This document shows, one piece after another, positions 1 to 12,779 of a DNA stretch of 64,000 nucleotides. The position numbers were made by a program, and so were the translations under genes. The notes beneath the pieces were generated by a model, which saw only the letters and a program-made list of their open reading frames with translations, had not been told where the DNA came from and searched no databases. Position 1 is the first letter of the stretch. Each line of letters opens with the position of its first letter. Source of the stretch: Moniliella sp. 'wahieum' (taxonomy: Eukaryota > Basidiomycota > Moniliellomycetes > Moniliellales > Moniliellaceae); assembly GCA_003971905.1 (NCBI GenBank), contig RSEE01000050.1:124001-188000 (forward strand), written 5' to 3'.

Positions 1-3000
1 TCGCCTTGTCGATGTGGACCCACAGCAGCGATACATGAAGTTTGACAAGATCAACTGGGAGCGTGTCTTCTTCAAGAATTACCGTGAGTCCCGCTCTTGG
101 GGACACCTTGTCGTCAACTTCAACCGCATTTGGATCTTCCACTTGTCGGCCTTTTGGTATTACACAGCGTACGTTTCATTTTATCTTCCATTCTCGTCCC
201 CTGTTCCGTGTGTTGCCATCTAACCAACCTCACACCTTCCGTTAGAGCAAACGCACCCCGGATCTACACCGCTGATAATACACCCACACTTCCTCAAAAA
301 TTGACGTTTGCGGGACTGGGTGGGGCAGTGTCGGTGATGCTGATGCTGCTTGCGACCTTTTTGAGTGGGAGTATGTGGGAGGAAACAATCACAACAATGC
401 TCACCTTCTCTCCCGGACATTATTTTTGCTCGTCTGCCTTGCGCTTACAGTCGCCCCCGCGGTGTATGTCCTCGGCTTTTCTCACAAAGGGACGGTACCG
501 ACCATCATTGGGTTGGTTCACATTGCTGTGGCAGGCACAATCACCGTCTTTCTCTCGATCGTGCCCAGTGGGCGTATGTTTGGCGATCGGGTACGTGGGA
601 AAGCCCGCAAGTATCTTGCTAGCCAAACGTTTACCGCTTCTTACCCCTCGCTACCTGCGGGCCAACGAGCAACAAGCATTGCGCTCTGGGTTCTCATCTT
701 TGGCTGCAAGTTGACCGAATCGTACTTTTTCCTCGCCCTCAATTTTAGCGAGTCCCTGTCGATCCTGGTGCGGATGCAGGTGCAAAACTGCCGGGACCGG
801 TACTTTGGCTCGGCATTGTGCAAAAACCAGCCCATCTTTACCCTGGCCATTATGATCCTCATGGACTGTGTCCTTTTCTTTCTCGATACTTTCCTATGGC
901 ATGTCGTCTGGAGCACCGTGTTTAGTGTTGCCCAGGCCTTCCGTGTGGGAATTCTGTTTGGACGCCCTGGAAGGAGATGTACCATCGCTTGCCTGGGCGA
1001 ATCTACACCAAACTGCTCTGTCACGCCGGGAAGGAAGCCGGGTACAAACCAAAGGTGCTTGTCTCCCAAATTTGGAATGCGGTCGTCATATCCTTATACC
1101 GCGAGCACTTGCTGAGCATCGAACATGTTCAGCACCTGCTCTACCGCCAAGTCCAATCCGACACGGGGCAGCTTCTCTTAAGTCCTCCCTCCTTTTTTTA
1201 CCCCAAAGCCGGACGCCCTCCAGAGTTCTTCCCAAAAGGATCGGAAGCGGATCGGCGGATCAGCTTTTTTGCTCAGTCATTATTGATTGACATGCCTCCT
1301 CCTATCCCTGTGGCAGCCATGCCTACTTTTACCGTGCTCACCCCCCTATTCGGAGAAGATTTTGCTGTCTTGCGGGAAATCATCCGAGTAGAGGACGAGA
1401 GCACCCACATCAGTCTCATTGATTATCTCAAGAAGCTGAATCCCCGGGAATGGGACAACTTTTGACGGACACCAAGCTCCTAGCGGAAGATGAGGACGAG
1501 GAGGTAGTTCATTCCACTCCCAACATGGGCGGCGGAGACAAGCACCGCAGCAAACGATTCAGCAAGAACAAGGTGGAAAACGAAGACGATCTGCCCTTCT
1601 ACATGGTGGGGTTCAAGTCGGCCAAGCCCGAGTACGTGCTTCGGACTCGGATCTGGGCCTCACTTCGTGCTCAGACGGTTTACCGCACGGTTTCGGGATT
1701 CATGAACTATACAAAGGCCATCAAGCTTCTTTATCGAGTCGAGAATCCCGACATTGTGGAGCAATACGCTTCGGATCCTGAGGCACTGGAACGGGAATTG
1801 GAACGCGTCAGCCGGCGCAAGTTCAAGTACGTGATCACCATGCAGCGCTACACCAAGTTCAACAAGGAGGAACGAGAAAACGCAGAGTTTCTCCTCCGCG
1901 CTTACCCCGATCTTCAGATTGCCTACTTGGAGGAGGAACCTGGTAAGGAAGGAGAGGAGGCACGCTGGTTCAGCTGCCTAATTGATGGGTACAGCCCGCA
2001 GCTCGAAAATGGAAAACGGAAGCCCAAGTTCAAGATCGAGCTCCCCGGAAATCCGATCCTGGGCGATGGAAATCCGACAATCAGAACCATGCAATTATCT
2101 TTCATCGTGGTGAGTACCTGCAAGGCATTGATGCCAACCAGGACAACTATCTCGAGGAGTGCCTTAAGATTCGTTCGGTGCTGGGCGAGTTCGAGTCGTT
2201 CAATGTCCCCAAAGTCGATCCATACGGAGTAAATCACCAAGAGCATGCCCAGGCTCCAGTCGCTTTCCTCGGAGCACGCGAGTACATCTACTCTGAAAAC
2301 ATTGGCATGTTGGGGGACAATGCGGCAGGAAAGGAACAGACGTTTGGTACCCTCACTGGTCGAGGCTTGGCCCATATCGGAGGAAAGCTTCACTATGGGC
2401 ATCCCGATTTCCTCAATGCCATCTTCATGACCACCCCTGGTGGCGTGTCCAAGGCCCAGAAAGGCCTGCACCTCAACGAGGACATCTACGCTGGTATGAC
2501 CGCATTCTCGCGCGGGGGCAGGATCAAGCACTGTGAGTACTACCAATGCGGAAAAGGGCGTGATTTGGGTTTTGGTACCATCCTCAACTTTACTACCAAG
2601 TTGGGAAATGGGATGGGGAGCAACTCCTCTCGCGCGAGTACTACTATATGGGAACCCAATTGCCCATGGACCGTTTCCTCACGTTTTACTATGGTCACCC
2701 CGGCTTTACGCTCAACAACTGTATGGTTATCTTCAGCATGCAACAACTTCTCATCCTCTCTCTCGTCTTTTTGGGAACGCTTAACAGCACGATTGATGTG
2801 TGTCAAATCAACTCGCGACAACAGGTTATAGGAGCGATCGGTGCTACTATCTTGAGCCTGTTTTTGCCTGGGTCAAACGCACCATCATCTCCATCTTCCT
2901 GGTCTTTGCCATTGCCTTTCTGCCTTTGTTATGACGGAGCTGTGCGAGCGTGGGGCCTTATCCGCAATCCTCCGTATATCCAAGCAGGTCATCTCTCTCT

Positions 3001-4401
3001 CGCCCTTGTTTGAGGTGTTCACTACTCAAATCTATTCCAACTCCCTGATCTCGAACTTGACCTTTGGTGGGGCACGGTACATTGCCACTGGTCGTGGGTT
3101 CGCCACAAGCCGACAGAGCTTCAGCTTGCTCTTCTCCCGTTTTGCCGGGCCATCCATCTACACTGGGGCTCGGCTCACCTTGCTGTTGGTGTACGTGACG
3201 CTAACTGTTTGGATGTGGCACTTGATCTAGTATGTCCCCTTTCTTCCTCTTCCTCTCCATCTCCTTTCTCTCTTCGTTTTTTGTGCACCTCAGGAATATT
3301 GACACGCCAGTTTCTTTCCCGCCCCAATAGTTTCTGGATTAGTATTACGGCCCTGTTGCTGGCCCCTTACGTGTTCAACCCGCACCAGTTCTCCATGTGG
3401 GACTTCTTTATCGACTATCGCGAGTTCCTCCGCTGGATGAGTCGTGGCAACAGCCGTGCCCACGCCAACATTGGGTAGGCTACTGTCGTCTGAGCCGAAC
3501 CAAAGTGACGGGATACAAGAAAACGCAGTTTGGGCGCGTCGGGGGACAAGTTTGTCAGGCGACCTTCCGCGCGCGGGTGGCGAACCATCTTGTTTGCCGA
3601 ATGTCTGTTCCCGATTGGGACGGCAGTGGTGTTTACAATTGCGTATGTATACGTCAAGTCCTTCCCTACCAAGTACCCCCCCGCCCATGGTGCGATTGTT
3701 CGGGTTGCTTTTCTTGCCGCCGCACCGATTGGGTGGAACGCTGTGGTGCTCATCACAGGTTTTCTTATCAGCATCGTGGTGGGTCCGATGCTGAGCAAGT
3801 GGACCAAGTTCCCCTCGATCATCGCCTCGGTCGCTCACTTTCTCTCCATCTTGGGCTTGGTGGGAATTGTGGAGTTTTGGTGGTTGCTAGAGATGTGGGA
3901 TGCCTCGCACGCGGTGCTGGGACTGATTGCAATGATTGCAATCCAGCGCGCGCTGTTCAAGCTTCTCATTGCCCTCTTCTTGACACGAGAGATGCATGTG
4001 GACGAGACAAACCGTGCGTGGTGGTCGGGGCGGTGGTATGGGCGCGGCCTGGGCTGGCACGCATGGAGCCAGCCGCTACGCGATTTGTGGTCAAGATCAC
4101 CGAGATGGGCGCCTACTCTTGTGACTTTTTGTTGTGCCACCTCATCCTCTTCACCCTCGCGCTGCCCATGCTCTTGCCCTATGTCAACACGCTCCATTCC
4201 ATCGCCCTCTTCTGGCTGCACCCGGGACACCAAATTCACCACCGATCCCTTCTCCCGCACCCAGGAGAAGCAACGCCGCTCGGTTGTTGTCCGGTACGGT
4301 GCACTGTTCCTTCGGGCACTCTCTTAGTGGCGTTGCTCGTCGTGCCGCCTGTGCTGAGCTCCAAGCTGCATGTCAACTTTGACTTTACCAAGTACATTTA
4401 A
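1..4401 (+). CDS. FKS1: 1,3-beta-D-glucan synthase catalytic subunit, 3' part
   Basis: Integral plasma-membrane enzyme that polymerises UDP-glucose into cell-wall 1,3-beta-glucan. The window opens inside the gene; judged against yeast Fks1, roughly the first 450 residues lie upstream. The N-terminal flank ([18 protein letters not shown]) is followed by TM helices. The glucan-synthase domain starts near 1230 ([14 protein letters not shown], then [14 protein letters not shown]) and includes [35 protein letters not shown] and [20 protein letters not shown]. The C-terminal helices carry [20 protein letters not shown], and the protein ends in NFDFTKYI at 4401. Two introns are clear: 169-245 and 3230-3330 (GTATGT donor; the AATAG acceptor restores [13 protein letters not shown]). 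Several frameshifts occur; at about 1456 a run of four T where five are needed breaks WDNF-LTDTK. The gene is probably functional and broken only in this assembly. Identification is secure. Confidence 0.95.
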
Positions 4402-5025
4402 CCCTCCGCACCCCCACTCTCACCCTCGCCTCGCCTCCTGCCAACCACCAAAGGCTCATCTGCCCCGTTTATCCTCCTGCCTTGTACCTTATACCACCCC
4501 CTAGCTATTTTTTGTCCACCCTTTTTTTTTTACTCGCATCCTCTCTACACCCTATAGGCCCTGCAATCACACAAGAATGCCACACAGACACTTATTTACT
4601 CATGCATGCGACCCCATTCCCTTACCTCTTTTGATCTACGTGGAGGGAGTGGACAGGGGGGCAACACAGAATAAAAGGATACTACTACTAGAATGTACAA
4701 GTGCTCTCTCTCGTGTGCGTGCGATCGACGCGGCGGAAGGGGTCAGCTGGAAGGCCAAGGGGTGGTGAGTCCAGCACCAAAACATCCATTGGATATCAAC
4801 AGCAGAGTACAGCAACTAAGAGTAGCACAATACAACGCAACACGCAAGACAAGATGCAACAGAAAGGGGGGGTGTATGTACCCAACAGGTGGAGAGTACA
4901 CGGTCAATGTTATGTAGATGAGTAGAAACCCTGTATCGAGAAAAAAGGAGCCGTCGCGGTGTAATGGACGGGCTCACCAGGCCCACTTCTAGAGCGTTTG
5001 TCACAGCTAGGGGAGGTGAGGGGGG
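4402..5025. other. Intergenic, FKS1 3' flank
   Basis: No convincing gene. Short open frames here have no coding character. A T-rich stretch near 4508-4532 probably belongs to the FKS1 3' end. Confidence 0.5.
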
Positions 5026-5666
5026 CTAGAGACGAATGTCGCCACGTAACTCGGCCGCGGCTTGTTGGACCTTATCGGTATCATGGAAAATCTTGCCGCG
5101 GTAGTAGAGCGCATTGGCTTTGACTTGCTCTTCAAATGACAACCCTTTCACGGGCGGAATGCCAAACCAAGGCGCCTCCTTGGCACTAGCAGGGATGATG
5201 GGATCGTTGACGACTAGTACTCAGCAGCGGCACAAGGACGAACGAGCAGTCAGCGCCACGTCCAGATCTATATAGCGGCACAAAACGGTACATGACCAAG
5301 GGAGGGGGAGGGTGACCTACCTGTTTCCGCTTGGCCCGCGTGAAGGGGCTTGATGATCCTGGTGCTGCCCGCCAATCCGGCGGAAGTGGCATCTCTTTCG
5401 GCCTCTTGCACCAGCTGCGCTTCGTCCCCACGATCGATTACTTGGGGGGGAGGGGCAGGTGGTCGTCGTGTAGGTCATTGTGGTGGTGCTGGGAGTGGGA
5501 AGAGGAGGCAGAAGGGGCAGACGCGGCAGACGCGGAGGTTGTGGTGCCGCCGTCCGGGTCGTGCTTGGTTCGAGCGTGCCGGTGGGATGCTGGGCCATCG
5601 CGTAGGGAACGTCCGATGCGTGGAAGCCGAGGGCCCGGTCGTTTGTGGTGAGCCGGAAGAGGTCAT
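5026..5666 (-). CDS. Small hypothetical protein with one intron
   Basis: Not recognised. The last exon is convincing: it runs down to a stop at 5026-5028 and encodes a compact acidic/basic tail (EAPWFGIPPVKGLSFEEQV, ALYYRGKIFHDTDKVQQAAA, ELRGDIRL). It joins an upstream exon ending in IIKPLHAGQAET through a GT-AG intron at 5214-5320, which keeps the frame (AET-VVNDP). The N-terminal part is rich in Ser, Thr and Pro, so disordered or a targeting sequence. At least one frame change is needed near 5443, beside a run of C. The start at 5666 (MTSSGSP) is the most plausible ATG but is uncertain. No function is claimed. Confidence 0.5.
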
Positions 5667-7023
5667 GGTGGTGATATGGGATAGGGATGGGACGGTGGTG
5701 TGTTTGGGTGGGGAAGGAAGGAGGAGGAAAGAGAAATGATGAAGCTAGGAAAACCGGGGCGGACGGGGGGGGGGGGGGTAGGTGCAGTCTGCGGCTCAAT
5801 GAGAGTTGCCCCAGTTATCCTGATGAATGAATGTTGTGAGCGCACCCACAGTACCTATGGGAGGGCCTGGGGCAGTGGCGGAAGGCGTGCCTGTGGCAAT
5901 GAACTGTGCACGGGCCCAACACCCGCTGAGAAGGCGCGATGGCTGGGAGTAGCCACAGTAGCTGTCTGTCACGGGAGGACCATCAATAGACCGAGGTCTG
6001 AAGATCTGAGAAGACCTGCGGATTCGACAAAAAGTCTTCTCATCTTAGTTTTCGGTGCGTGCCTGGGGAAAGGAGACACGCTGCAAGCGCAGTCTGATGA
6101 TGGTTGGGGGCATTTTAAGCTCACGTTGAGTAGGTGGGGAGACTACCCCGAACTGCTCGAGAGAAGGCTCTCCTCAAACGCTTCCAGATTCAATGGACAG
6201 TGGCACTACTCGTACTACTTGCCGTGCGCTGAGGCGAAGCACAGACCACACACTACTTGGTATAGTCGTCACTCGATAGTCCAGCTAGGCCGTCTCTGGT
6301 GGCCATACTCCGTCTCCGTCTGGCAGATGATCTGATCGGTCTGAGATCTAAGATCTGAGATCCAGAGAGAGACAGCGCACCTGGTCCGTGTCCTATTGTT
6401 GAAAGTTGTAACGCCACCGCCCGTCTTGCATCATGCATCATGCACATCATGCATCAGAACTTAGATTCATCAGCCACCGCGTTCTACAGATGACGTCATC
6501 TGAGCCTGCTATGTTCACAACAGGCTAATGCGGAACTGAGAACTGTGGAGCCTTCGGTTGCTGATGGCGCGCTAGGCCTCTGGCCGAAGAACAAGGCGAT
6601 ACATGCGGATGCATCAAATGACAGAAGACAGCTTTTCAGACTATGAGAGCAGCAACCGATAGGTTGGCACGTTCGGGTGCCAGACACTACTGTCTACAAG
6701 GCACCGCAAGCGTGCGAGGAGAGAAAACCACAATCTTAATACGATACGAGATACAAGTATCCACAGTAATACCACCACCATTTTTCTTGTTTTGTCCTCT
6801 CTGCAGTGGATGGGACGGGGAGGAAGGACTTAGGTATTAACATGGCGGGCCGAAGGCCCGGGAACAATCCGGGGCCAGCACAGGCCACAAGCCACAAATG
6901 GTTACTGGGCAATACGCAAGAGGACGGGAAGGAGGAGAGGGGCGTCAGTGTGGATGACGTTTTCGACTGAAAAAAGCGGGATGCGAGATGGGCAGGGAGG
7001 CATGGAAAGAGAGGGGGTGTGGT
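5667..7023. repeat. Intergenic with short quasi-palindromic repeats
   Basis: No gene seen. It holds a run of 14 G (5765-5778), clusters of AGATCT-containing words (5992-6016 and 6337-6364) and a TGCATCATGCA-type array (6426-6458). The same word families recur in other spacers of the window. Confidence 0.45.
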
Positions 7024-8346
7024 TCAATAGTTGTCATCGAACCGAGGATCATAGCGAACATCTTGGCGATCATAACGATCGTATCGAGCACTTTGGGCCT
7101 GCGCGTCCCGTGCGTCCCGCGCCTCGTACCGCGTGTACGCTGAGACGCGTGCATTGGTCTGCGACCGGACTGAATTGGTCCGGACGGGAACATAGGCTTG
7201 CGTCACACCGGGGGCGGGAATGACTTTGGAGGCGGAGGCGGAGGCGAAGCCGGTCTAGGAGTAGGGCTGGATAAGCAGTTTGGGCATAGGCAGTATCATA
7301 CGCCTCTCCACGTTGATAGCTCCCGTGGGAGGGCTTGCCGACCGAGTTGGTGGTCGGGTTGGAAAGGGAAGTAGAGCGTGTGGTAACGTGTCGTGCTTCG
7401 ACGTCCAGTCCGGATCGAGAGGGGTAGGCTCGTACTTCCTCCTTCGAAGACCATAGCAAGATCGGCCTGGTTCGCAAGCGGCCACAAGAAGAGAAAGATG
7501 CTGACAAGCGCACAACTAAACGCAGCCCAACTGAGCCAGACGGCATTTCCGTACTCAAGATCAAACAGCTTGTTAATCCGAGCGGATTTGAGTTCATCAC
7601 GAAGGATGCCCACCATCGCCGTCCAAATTGTCGCACCGATGCCGAGTAGCACAACAGTAACGAGGCCAACCAAGGAAGAGAGAAAAGAGCAAACGCTCCC
7701 CGTTGAGCAAACTCAGGAGCCAGGACACGCCAGCCAAGATGGTGCTAATGAAGAAAAGATAAAAAGTAGCGCGAGAAAGGTTGGCAAGCCAGGTTGAATT
7801 GGTAAATTTGGTTAGCTTTCCCGGATTGGTGACATTGGATGAGCCTTCATTCGAAAAGATATGGGCCAAGGGGTACTCAAGCTGTCGTTTGATCCATCAT
7901 CGGCACCCAGCGTCTGCGCTGGCTCGAGCGGGTGGCCAAACTCGTTGGAAGAACAAGACCGGTTGGAGCTACCAGGACCTGCATCGCTCCCGCAGACGCT
8001 GTACATTCCCCACCAATAGTTATACCGTATTCCGTTGCCGGCGAGGAGCGCGGAAGACTGATTGGAGGCAAAAATTTGTCGCACCTCGCTGGAATCTCCA
8101 AGGCTGGTAGCAAACCCAGTAAGATTGAGGTGAGCGAGGTAGATATGACGCTCGACTGGGCCGGTGCCGATCTGACCAACATTGACAAAGATCATGAGCA
8201 CCATGGCGGCGCACATGAGGAAAGAGCCTGCGACGAGATAGGTCCATACGATGAGAGAGGAGGGGGAGAGAGGTTAGCGCCTGTTGTCTGTTCAATGTGG
8301 GCCCACAGAGATACGCACCCAGCCCGCAACAGACACCTCGCGGCAT
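7024..8346 (-). CDS. SUR7/PalI-family four-TM membrane protein
   Basis: Likely plasma-membrane protein of the SUR7/PalI family, whose members mark eisosomes/MCC domains or act in ambient pH sensing. Exon 1 encodes MPRGVCCGLG; an intron of about 80 bp leads to SFLMCAAMVLMIFVNVGQIG, the first TM helix. A long extracellular loop has N-glycosylation sites (NQSS, NRSC) and WWGMYSVCGSD, like the W...C signature of the family's loop. Three more helices follow (ATFYLFFISTILAGVSWLLS, VGLVTVVLLGIGATIWTAMV, VWLSWAAFSCALVSIFLFLW). The cytoplasmic tail is hydrophilic and ends in repeated Arg/Asp/Tyr words (RYDRYDRQDVRYDPRFDDNY). At least three frameshifts lie between the helices and the tail. Family assignment comes from topology and loop signature; Sur7 and PalI types are not separated. 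Confidence 0.75.
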
Positions 8347-9843
8347 TGTGGAGGTGTGGAGGTGAATGAGTACTGAGTAATGATGGCAGTGTAACTGACT
8401 CCCGTCGAATCTTCTTCTTTGGGAAAGGCAGAGTAGCAGATTCAGGGGCCTCAGGCCTCAGACAGAGACCATGTCGCAGTCCAAGTAGAATCCACCAGAT
8501 AGCTTCACAGAATCGGAAAACCGCGTGAATGTTTCAACAGGTTGATTTCTACCCCAGATCTGGTCAGAGTGGGGGTATTTTCACACACATGTGACACGCG
8601 ACGTCACACACAAGGTATCATATCATGCATCATGCACATGCATCAACGCCACTGGAGAGGCACGCCTGCCGGTTGCTGGGTGCTGTGGCTGCTCCGCTGT
8701 GCGTCTATCAGGTCTACCTGGTCTACCCCAGTGCTACCCCAGTTTCTATAACAAGCTGAGGCCCCCGACGCAGACACCGGTTTATGTATTCAGGGCGATC
8801 CCATATCCCCCCGCTTGTTCGCACGCGCTGCGGCCAACCACATCATGGCATTCGCCTACGGCCTGCTTGTTCGGCATCAGTGAGTCAAACTCGCCAATGC
8901 CGTCTCGTATATGATGGTCTCGGCGATGCCCACGCCCGCATCGTCCTGGGGCCTTCGCAGCTTCCGCAGGTGCGCTGCGAATACATACCTGGCTCTGGAG
9001 ATGGTGGCGCGCATACCGGCTTCCCACCGCACAGCCCACCTTAGATCCGCGGCAGTGGACCATTGTGCGCAGTATCACATTCAATTTGGCCTGCGTGCAT
9101 GCAGCATGCAGCATGCAGCATGGAGGACCCTGGGTTGGGGTACACTGTCCCCATGCTGCCGCCCCTTGCGCCCACTGCCCCAAGAGCCTCTTCAGTCGCT
9201 CAGGTGCAGCGCCTCGCTGAGCCTCAGGGAGCATCATGCATCCAACGCCGTGCATCACCGGTCAGCTCGTGTTTGGCGCTGACGGCTGACGTCCGTGCGC
9301 CCGCCACCGCCTCGTATACTGGCGTGTTGCATGGCAGGCCGGCCCGCGGCCACCGCTATCGCCGGCGGTCGACAGGAGAGCCGACTGGGTGCAGTGGCTA
9401 GTGGACTATGGAGCACCAGCCCCCCGGCGCCCCATCTGCTGAGCGCCTCACAGCGCCCAGTCTCATCATCGTCAGCGTCAGCGTCATTACCAGCATCAAA
9501 ACGTCCTGCACGCCCTCACTTAAAACACAGTAGCCCCACAGGCAGTCAGCGCAGAAGGCCAGCGGGCCCCAGCAATTCATTCCTCAACTGCACATATGCA
9601 TCCTGAATCATTCCCTCTTGCCACCTCGGCTTTCTCTGTTGCCCCCCGTGCTGCCTGAAACAGCAAGACATCCTGCGCCCAGCCGCTCTTTGGCCGCAAA
9701 TGGGTCCCGCCATGAATTCGTCCCTGATTGCTCGGCCCCTCACTGTAGCCTTATAGGCCTTAGGCCTCGCCCTGTTTATCCTCGTCCTTGTCTTCCCACC
9801 TGAACCTCACCCCCCGCCTCACCCCCTCCACCACCACTATCAT
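8347..9843. promoter_or_regulatory. Spacer between SUR7-like gene and ZWF1
   Basis: No gene recognised in 1.5 kb between divergent genes, so it must hold both promoters. Visible structure: a TGCATCATGCA word cluster (8618-8648), GCATGCA repeated three to four times at 9096-9122, and a TATAGGCCTTAGGCCT element at 9751-9768, about 75 bp before the ZWF1 start. AGGCCT words recur in other spacers. Confidence 0.4.
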
Positions 9844-11534
9844 ATGAGCCAGCAGTCCCCACTCCCTGGCAACGGCAAGCTCGCATCCGAGGTCGTCATT
9901 GTCGTGCTCGGCGCCTCGGGCGATCTGGCGCGCAAAAAAACATTCCCGGCCCTGTTCAATCTGTACCGCCTGGGCCTGCTTCCTGCCAACACGAGCATCA
10001 TTGGTTACGCTCGCACCCGGCTTGACCAGAAAGCCTTTCACGACCGCATTTCCAGCTGTTTCACTAACGTCGGTTCTCCCCAGGGGCAAAAGGCCGCCCA
10101 AGCCTTCCTCGAACTCACGAGCTACACTCCCGGCTCGTACGATGACGATGCGGCATTTCAAGTGCTGGAACAGCAGATTCGTGCCATTGAGACCGAGCGT
10201 GGCGTGAGCCAAGGAGGTTCTCATCGTCTCTTCTACATGGCTCTTCCACCTAGCGTGTTCATCAAGGTGGCAAGCCACCTCAAACACAACAACTATTCTC
10301 CTACTGGCTCCAACCACATCATCCTCGAAAAGCCATTTGGAAAAGACCTCGAGTCCTGCCAGGCAATGCTGGGCGCACTCAAGCCGCTCTGGAGAGAGGA
10401 CGAAACATTTCGTACGTATTTTGGGTGCACTTCGTTGGTGATGGTCTCGTTCCTGCATTTTCCCTCCTTCCGCCTACCCTACCATGAACTGACCAGCGCC
10501 ACACCTCTCTCCTATATCAGGTATTGACCACTACCTGGGTAAGGAGATGGTCAAGAACCTGATGACTGTTCGCTTTGCCAATCCCGTCATCGAGGCGACC
10601 CTCAACAACAAGTATGTTTCCAACGTACAGATCACGTTCAAAGAGCCCTTTGGCACCGATGGTCGGGGTGGGTACTTTGATGAGTTTGGTATCATCCGCG
10701 ACATTCAACAAAACCACCTCTCTCAAGTCTTATCGCTCTTTGCCATGGAACAACCCAGCTCGCTTAGCGCCAAGGCGATTCGGGACGCCAAAGTTGCCGT
10801 TCTGCACGACATTCCGCCCGTCACACAGCAAGACGCGCTGCTGGGGCAGTACGTGGCGGCACAGGGCAAACCTGGGTACCTAGATGACGCCACCGTGCCA
10901 GACAACAGCAATTGCCCTACGTTTGCAGCGGTGGCATTGTGGGTGAACAATGCACGGTGGCAAGGAGTTCCGTTTATCCTCAAGGCGGGCAAAGCACTGA
11001 ACGAGGCCAAGGTGGAGATCCGTGTGCAGTACAAGGACCCCGACAGCAACCTCTTCTCTGGCCCCCAAGCGGAGGAGCTGATGCGCAATGAGCTTGTCCT
11101 CCGGATCCAGCCAGGCGAAGCCGTATATGTCAAGGTGAACGCCAAATCCCCAGGACTGACGTATGACCTGGTCAACGCCGAGCTGAACTTGACGTACAAG
11201 GACCGTTTTAGCTGGTGTGCGCATCCCCGAGGCGTACGAAACCTTGCTTTACGATGCGTTGGCAGGAGATCACAGCAACTTTGTTAGGGACGACGAACTA
11301 GAGGCCAGTTGGTCCATCTTTACCCCGCTTCTTCATGCCATTGATCGGGGTGAGATCAAGCCAGAACCATACGCGTACGGGTCAAGAGGACCCAAGGCAC
11401 TCAACGACTGGATCGCCAAGTACGGTTTCAAATACGAAAATCAAAACTACGATTGGCCTACAACCGACGTTCGTCGCCGCCGCACCTCCTCCCTGGCTGC
11501 CAACCACTTACCTGCGCATTGGGCGCCCTTGTAA
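9844..11534 (+). CDS. ZWF1: Glucose-6-phosphate 1-dehydrogenase
   Basis: First enzyme of the oxidative pentose phosphate pathway: glucose-6-phosphate + NADP+ to 6-phosphogluconolactone + NADPH, in the cytosol. The N-terminus has the NADP-binding Rossmann motif (VVIVVLGASGDLARKKTFPA), then YARTRL and the EKPFGKD motif. The active-site RIDHYLGKE is split by a 109-bp intron (10412-10520), whose removal joins ETFR to IDHYLGKEMVKNL. The C-terminal domain shows FANPVIEATLNNKYVSNVQI and the ALNEAKVEIRVQYK region. A one-base frame change near 11215 separates YKDRFS from RIPEAYETLLYDALAGDHSN. Span and total length (about 500 aa) suit the family. The start MSQQSPLPGNGK is the only ATG shortly before the Rossmann fold. 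Confidence 0.95.
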
Positions 11535-12779
11535 TTCTCGTTTTGTGCTACACGATGTGCTCATGTTGACCATGCGTAGGAACCCCTTGTGGGCCACCCT
11601 TTTAGCCGTATAGCGAAAGCATCCCCACCGGGTGGTGGGCACCATCTTTGGCGAGCACTAGAGCGAGAAGTGGATCTTCCATTGGTATAGCAGTCCGCCT
11701 ACAAGAAGGACGCGCCACGGAATTGGAGAGGGACCAAATTGTGCGTCTTCTTGGAAACGACACACACCCTTTCGTCCTTTCCCAACCCATGACCAGGGGA
11801 CTTGAACGGATGAGTCCCTTCTGTAGTGATGATAGAATGCTATACCTGGATGAAATGGCCCGGAAAAGAGTGACTGCCAGGAATCGGAACCAAACCCTCC
11901 ATGCAGTGGCTTCGCCTCTTGGCCAGAGAGGCGGAACCGCACTACACTGTTGAGAGCCGGGATAGGAGCAACAGCCCTGGTGTATCACTCTGGCACTGTA
12001 CTTTCGAACAGTCCCCGCAACGACATCCTTGACTGGACGTAGGCTCTATAGTAGGCCGGTTTAGCACGGAAAAGTCCTCAACCAGGCTGGCAGGACGCGG
12101 GCGGGACCAGGTTGCCAGTCTCGCTCGTGAATACATCGGAGCATGTCAGTCGGAAAGGACAACCGATGTGTGGGATTGGGCCATCTACCGCATGCATCGC
12201 ACGGAGAGAAGAGTGTGTTCGACACAAGCGGTGGATCAATGACTAGCTCATGACTATCGATTAGACCGATCATCGATCATCGATCATCGCTTATCGAGCG
12301 ATCCCTGATGTGGGATTAGTCATGTATCACGCGCCACGCATCCTGTGTGTAGCAAAGGGGGCAAGTGTGGGGCGTATGAGACGCGGCGCCCTTCAGTTGT
12401 GTGTGGGGTAGTTCTTATTAACTACTGGGAGTAGTATTGAGCTCAGGTGCAGGCACCGAGACAGTGTTACGCCGTGCGTAGCCGCTGGCAGATGTCAAAA
12501 GTCCAAGTTCAGGCTGGCACATGTCCCGTCGCCCACTGGCTGAAAGAGCTAGGAAGGGCCTCCGGAGCAATGCCGAAGCGGGATCGATTGGGGAGACATG
12601 AGAGGGAAAAGCGAACGTAGAAAAATGTCCCCAAAGGCGCAGGCAGCCGGCGCGAGGCTAATCTCCACGTCACAGGTCACACCAGACTGCAAGAGCCGCT
12701 GGGCAAAACGCTCACCACATGGCCACAGGCCGAGTGTCCCACCGCATCTCTTGCCTCCCCACCACCACCAACGGAAACA
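11535..12779. other. Intergenic
   Basis: No gene supported. Visible structure is a short GATCATC microsatellite (12268-12290). A minus-strand open frame at 11602-11988 has no recognisable motif and was not called. Confidence 0.45.

Noticed and set aside
1-4401. FKS1 as a pseudogene because of multiple frameshifts
   Set aside because: The same type of indel affects all conserved genes here, so sequencing error is the better explanation.
11602-11988. 128-residue minus-strand frame after ZWF1
   Set aside because: No motif, no splice context and competing frames on the other strand.
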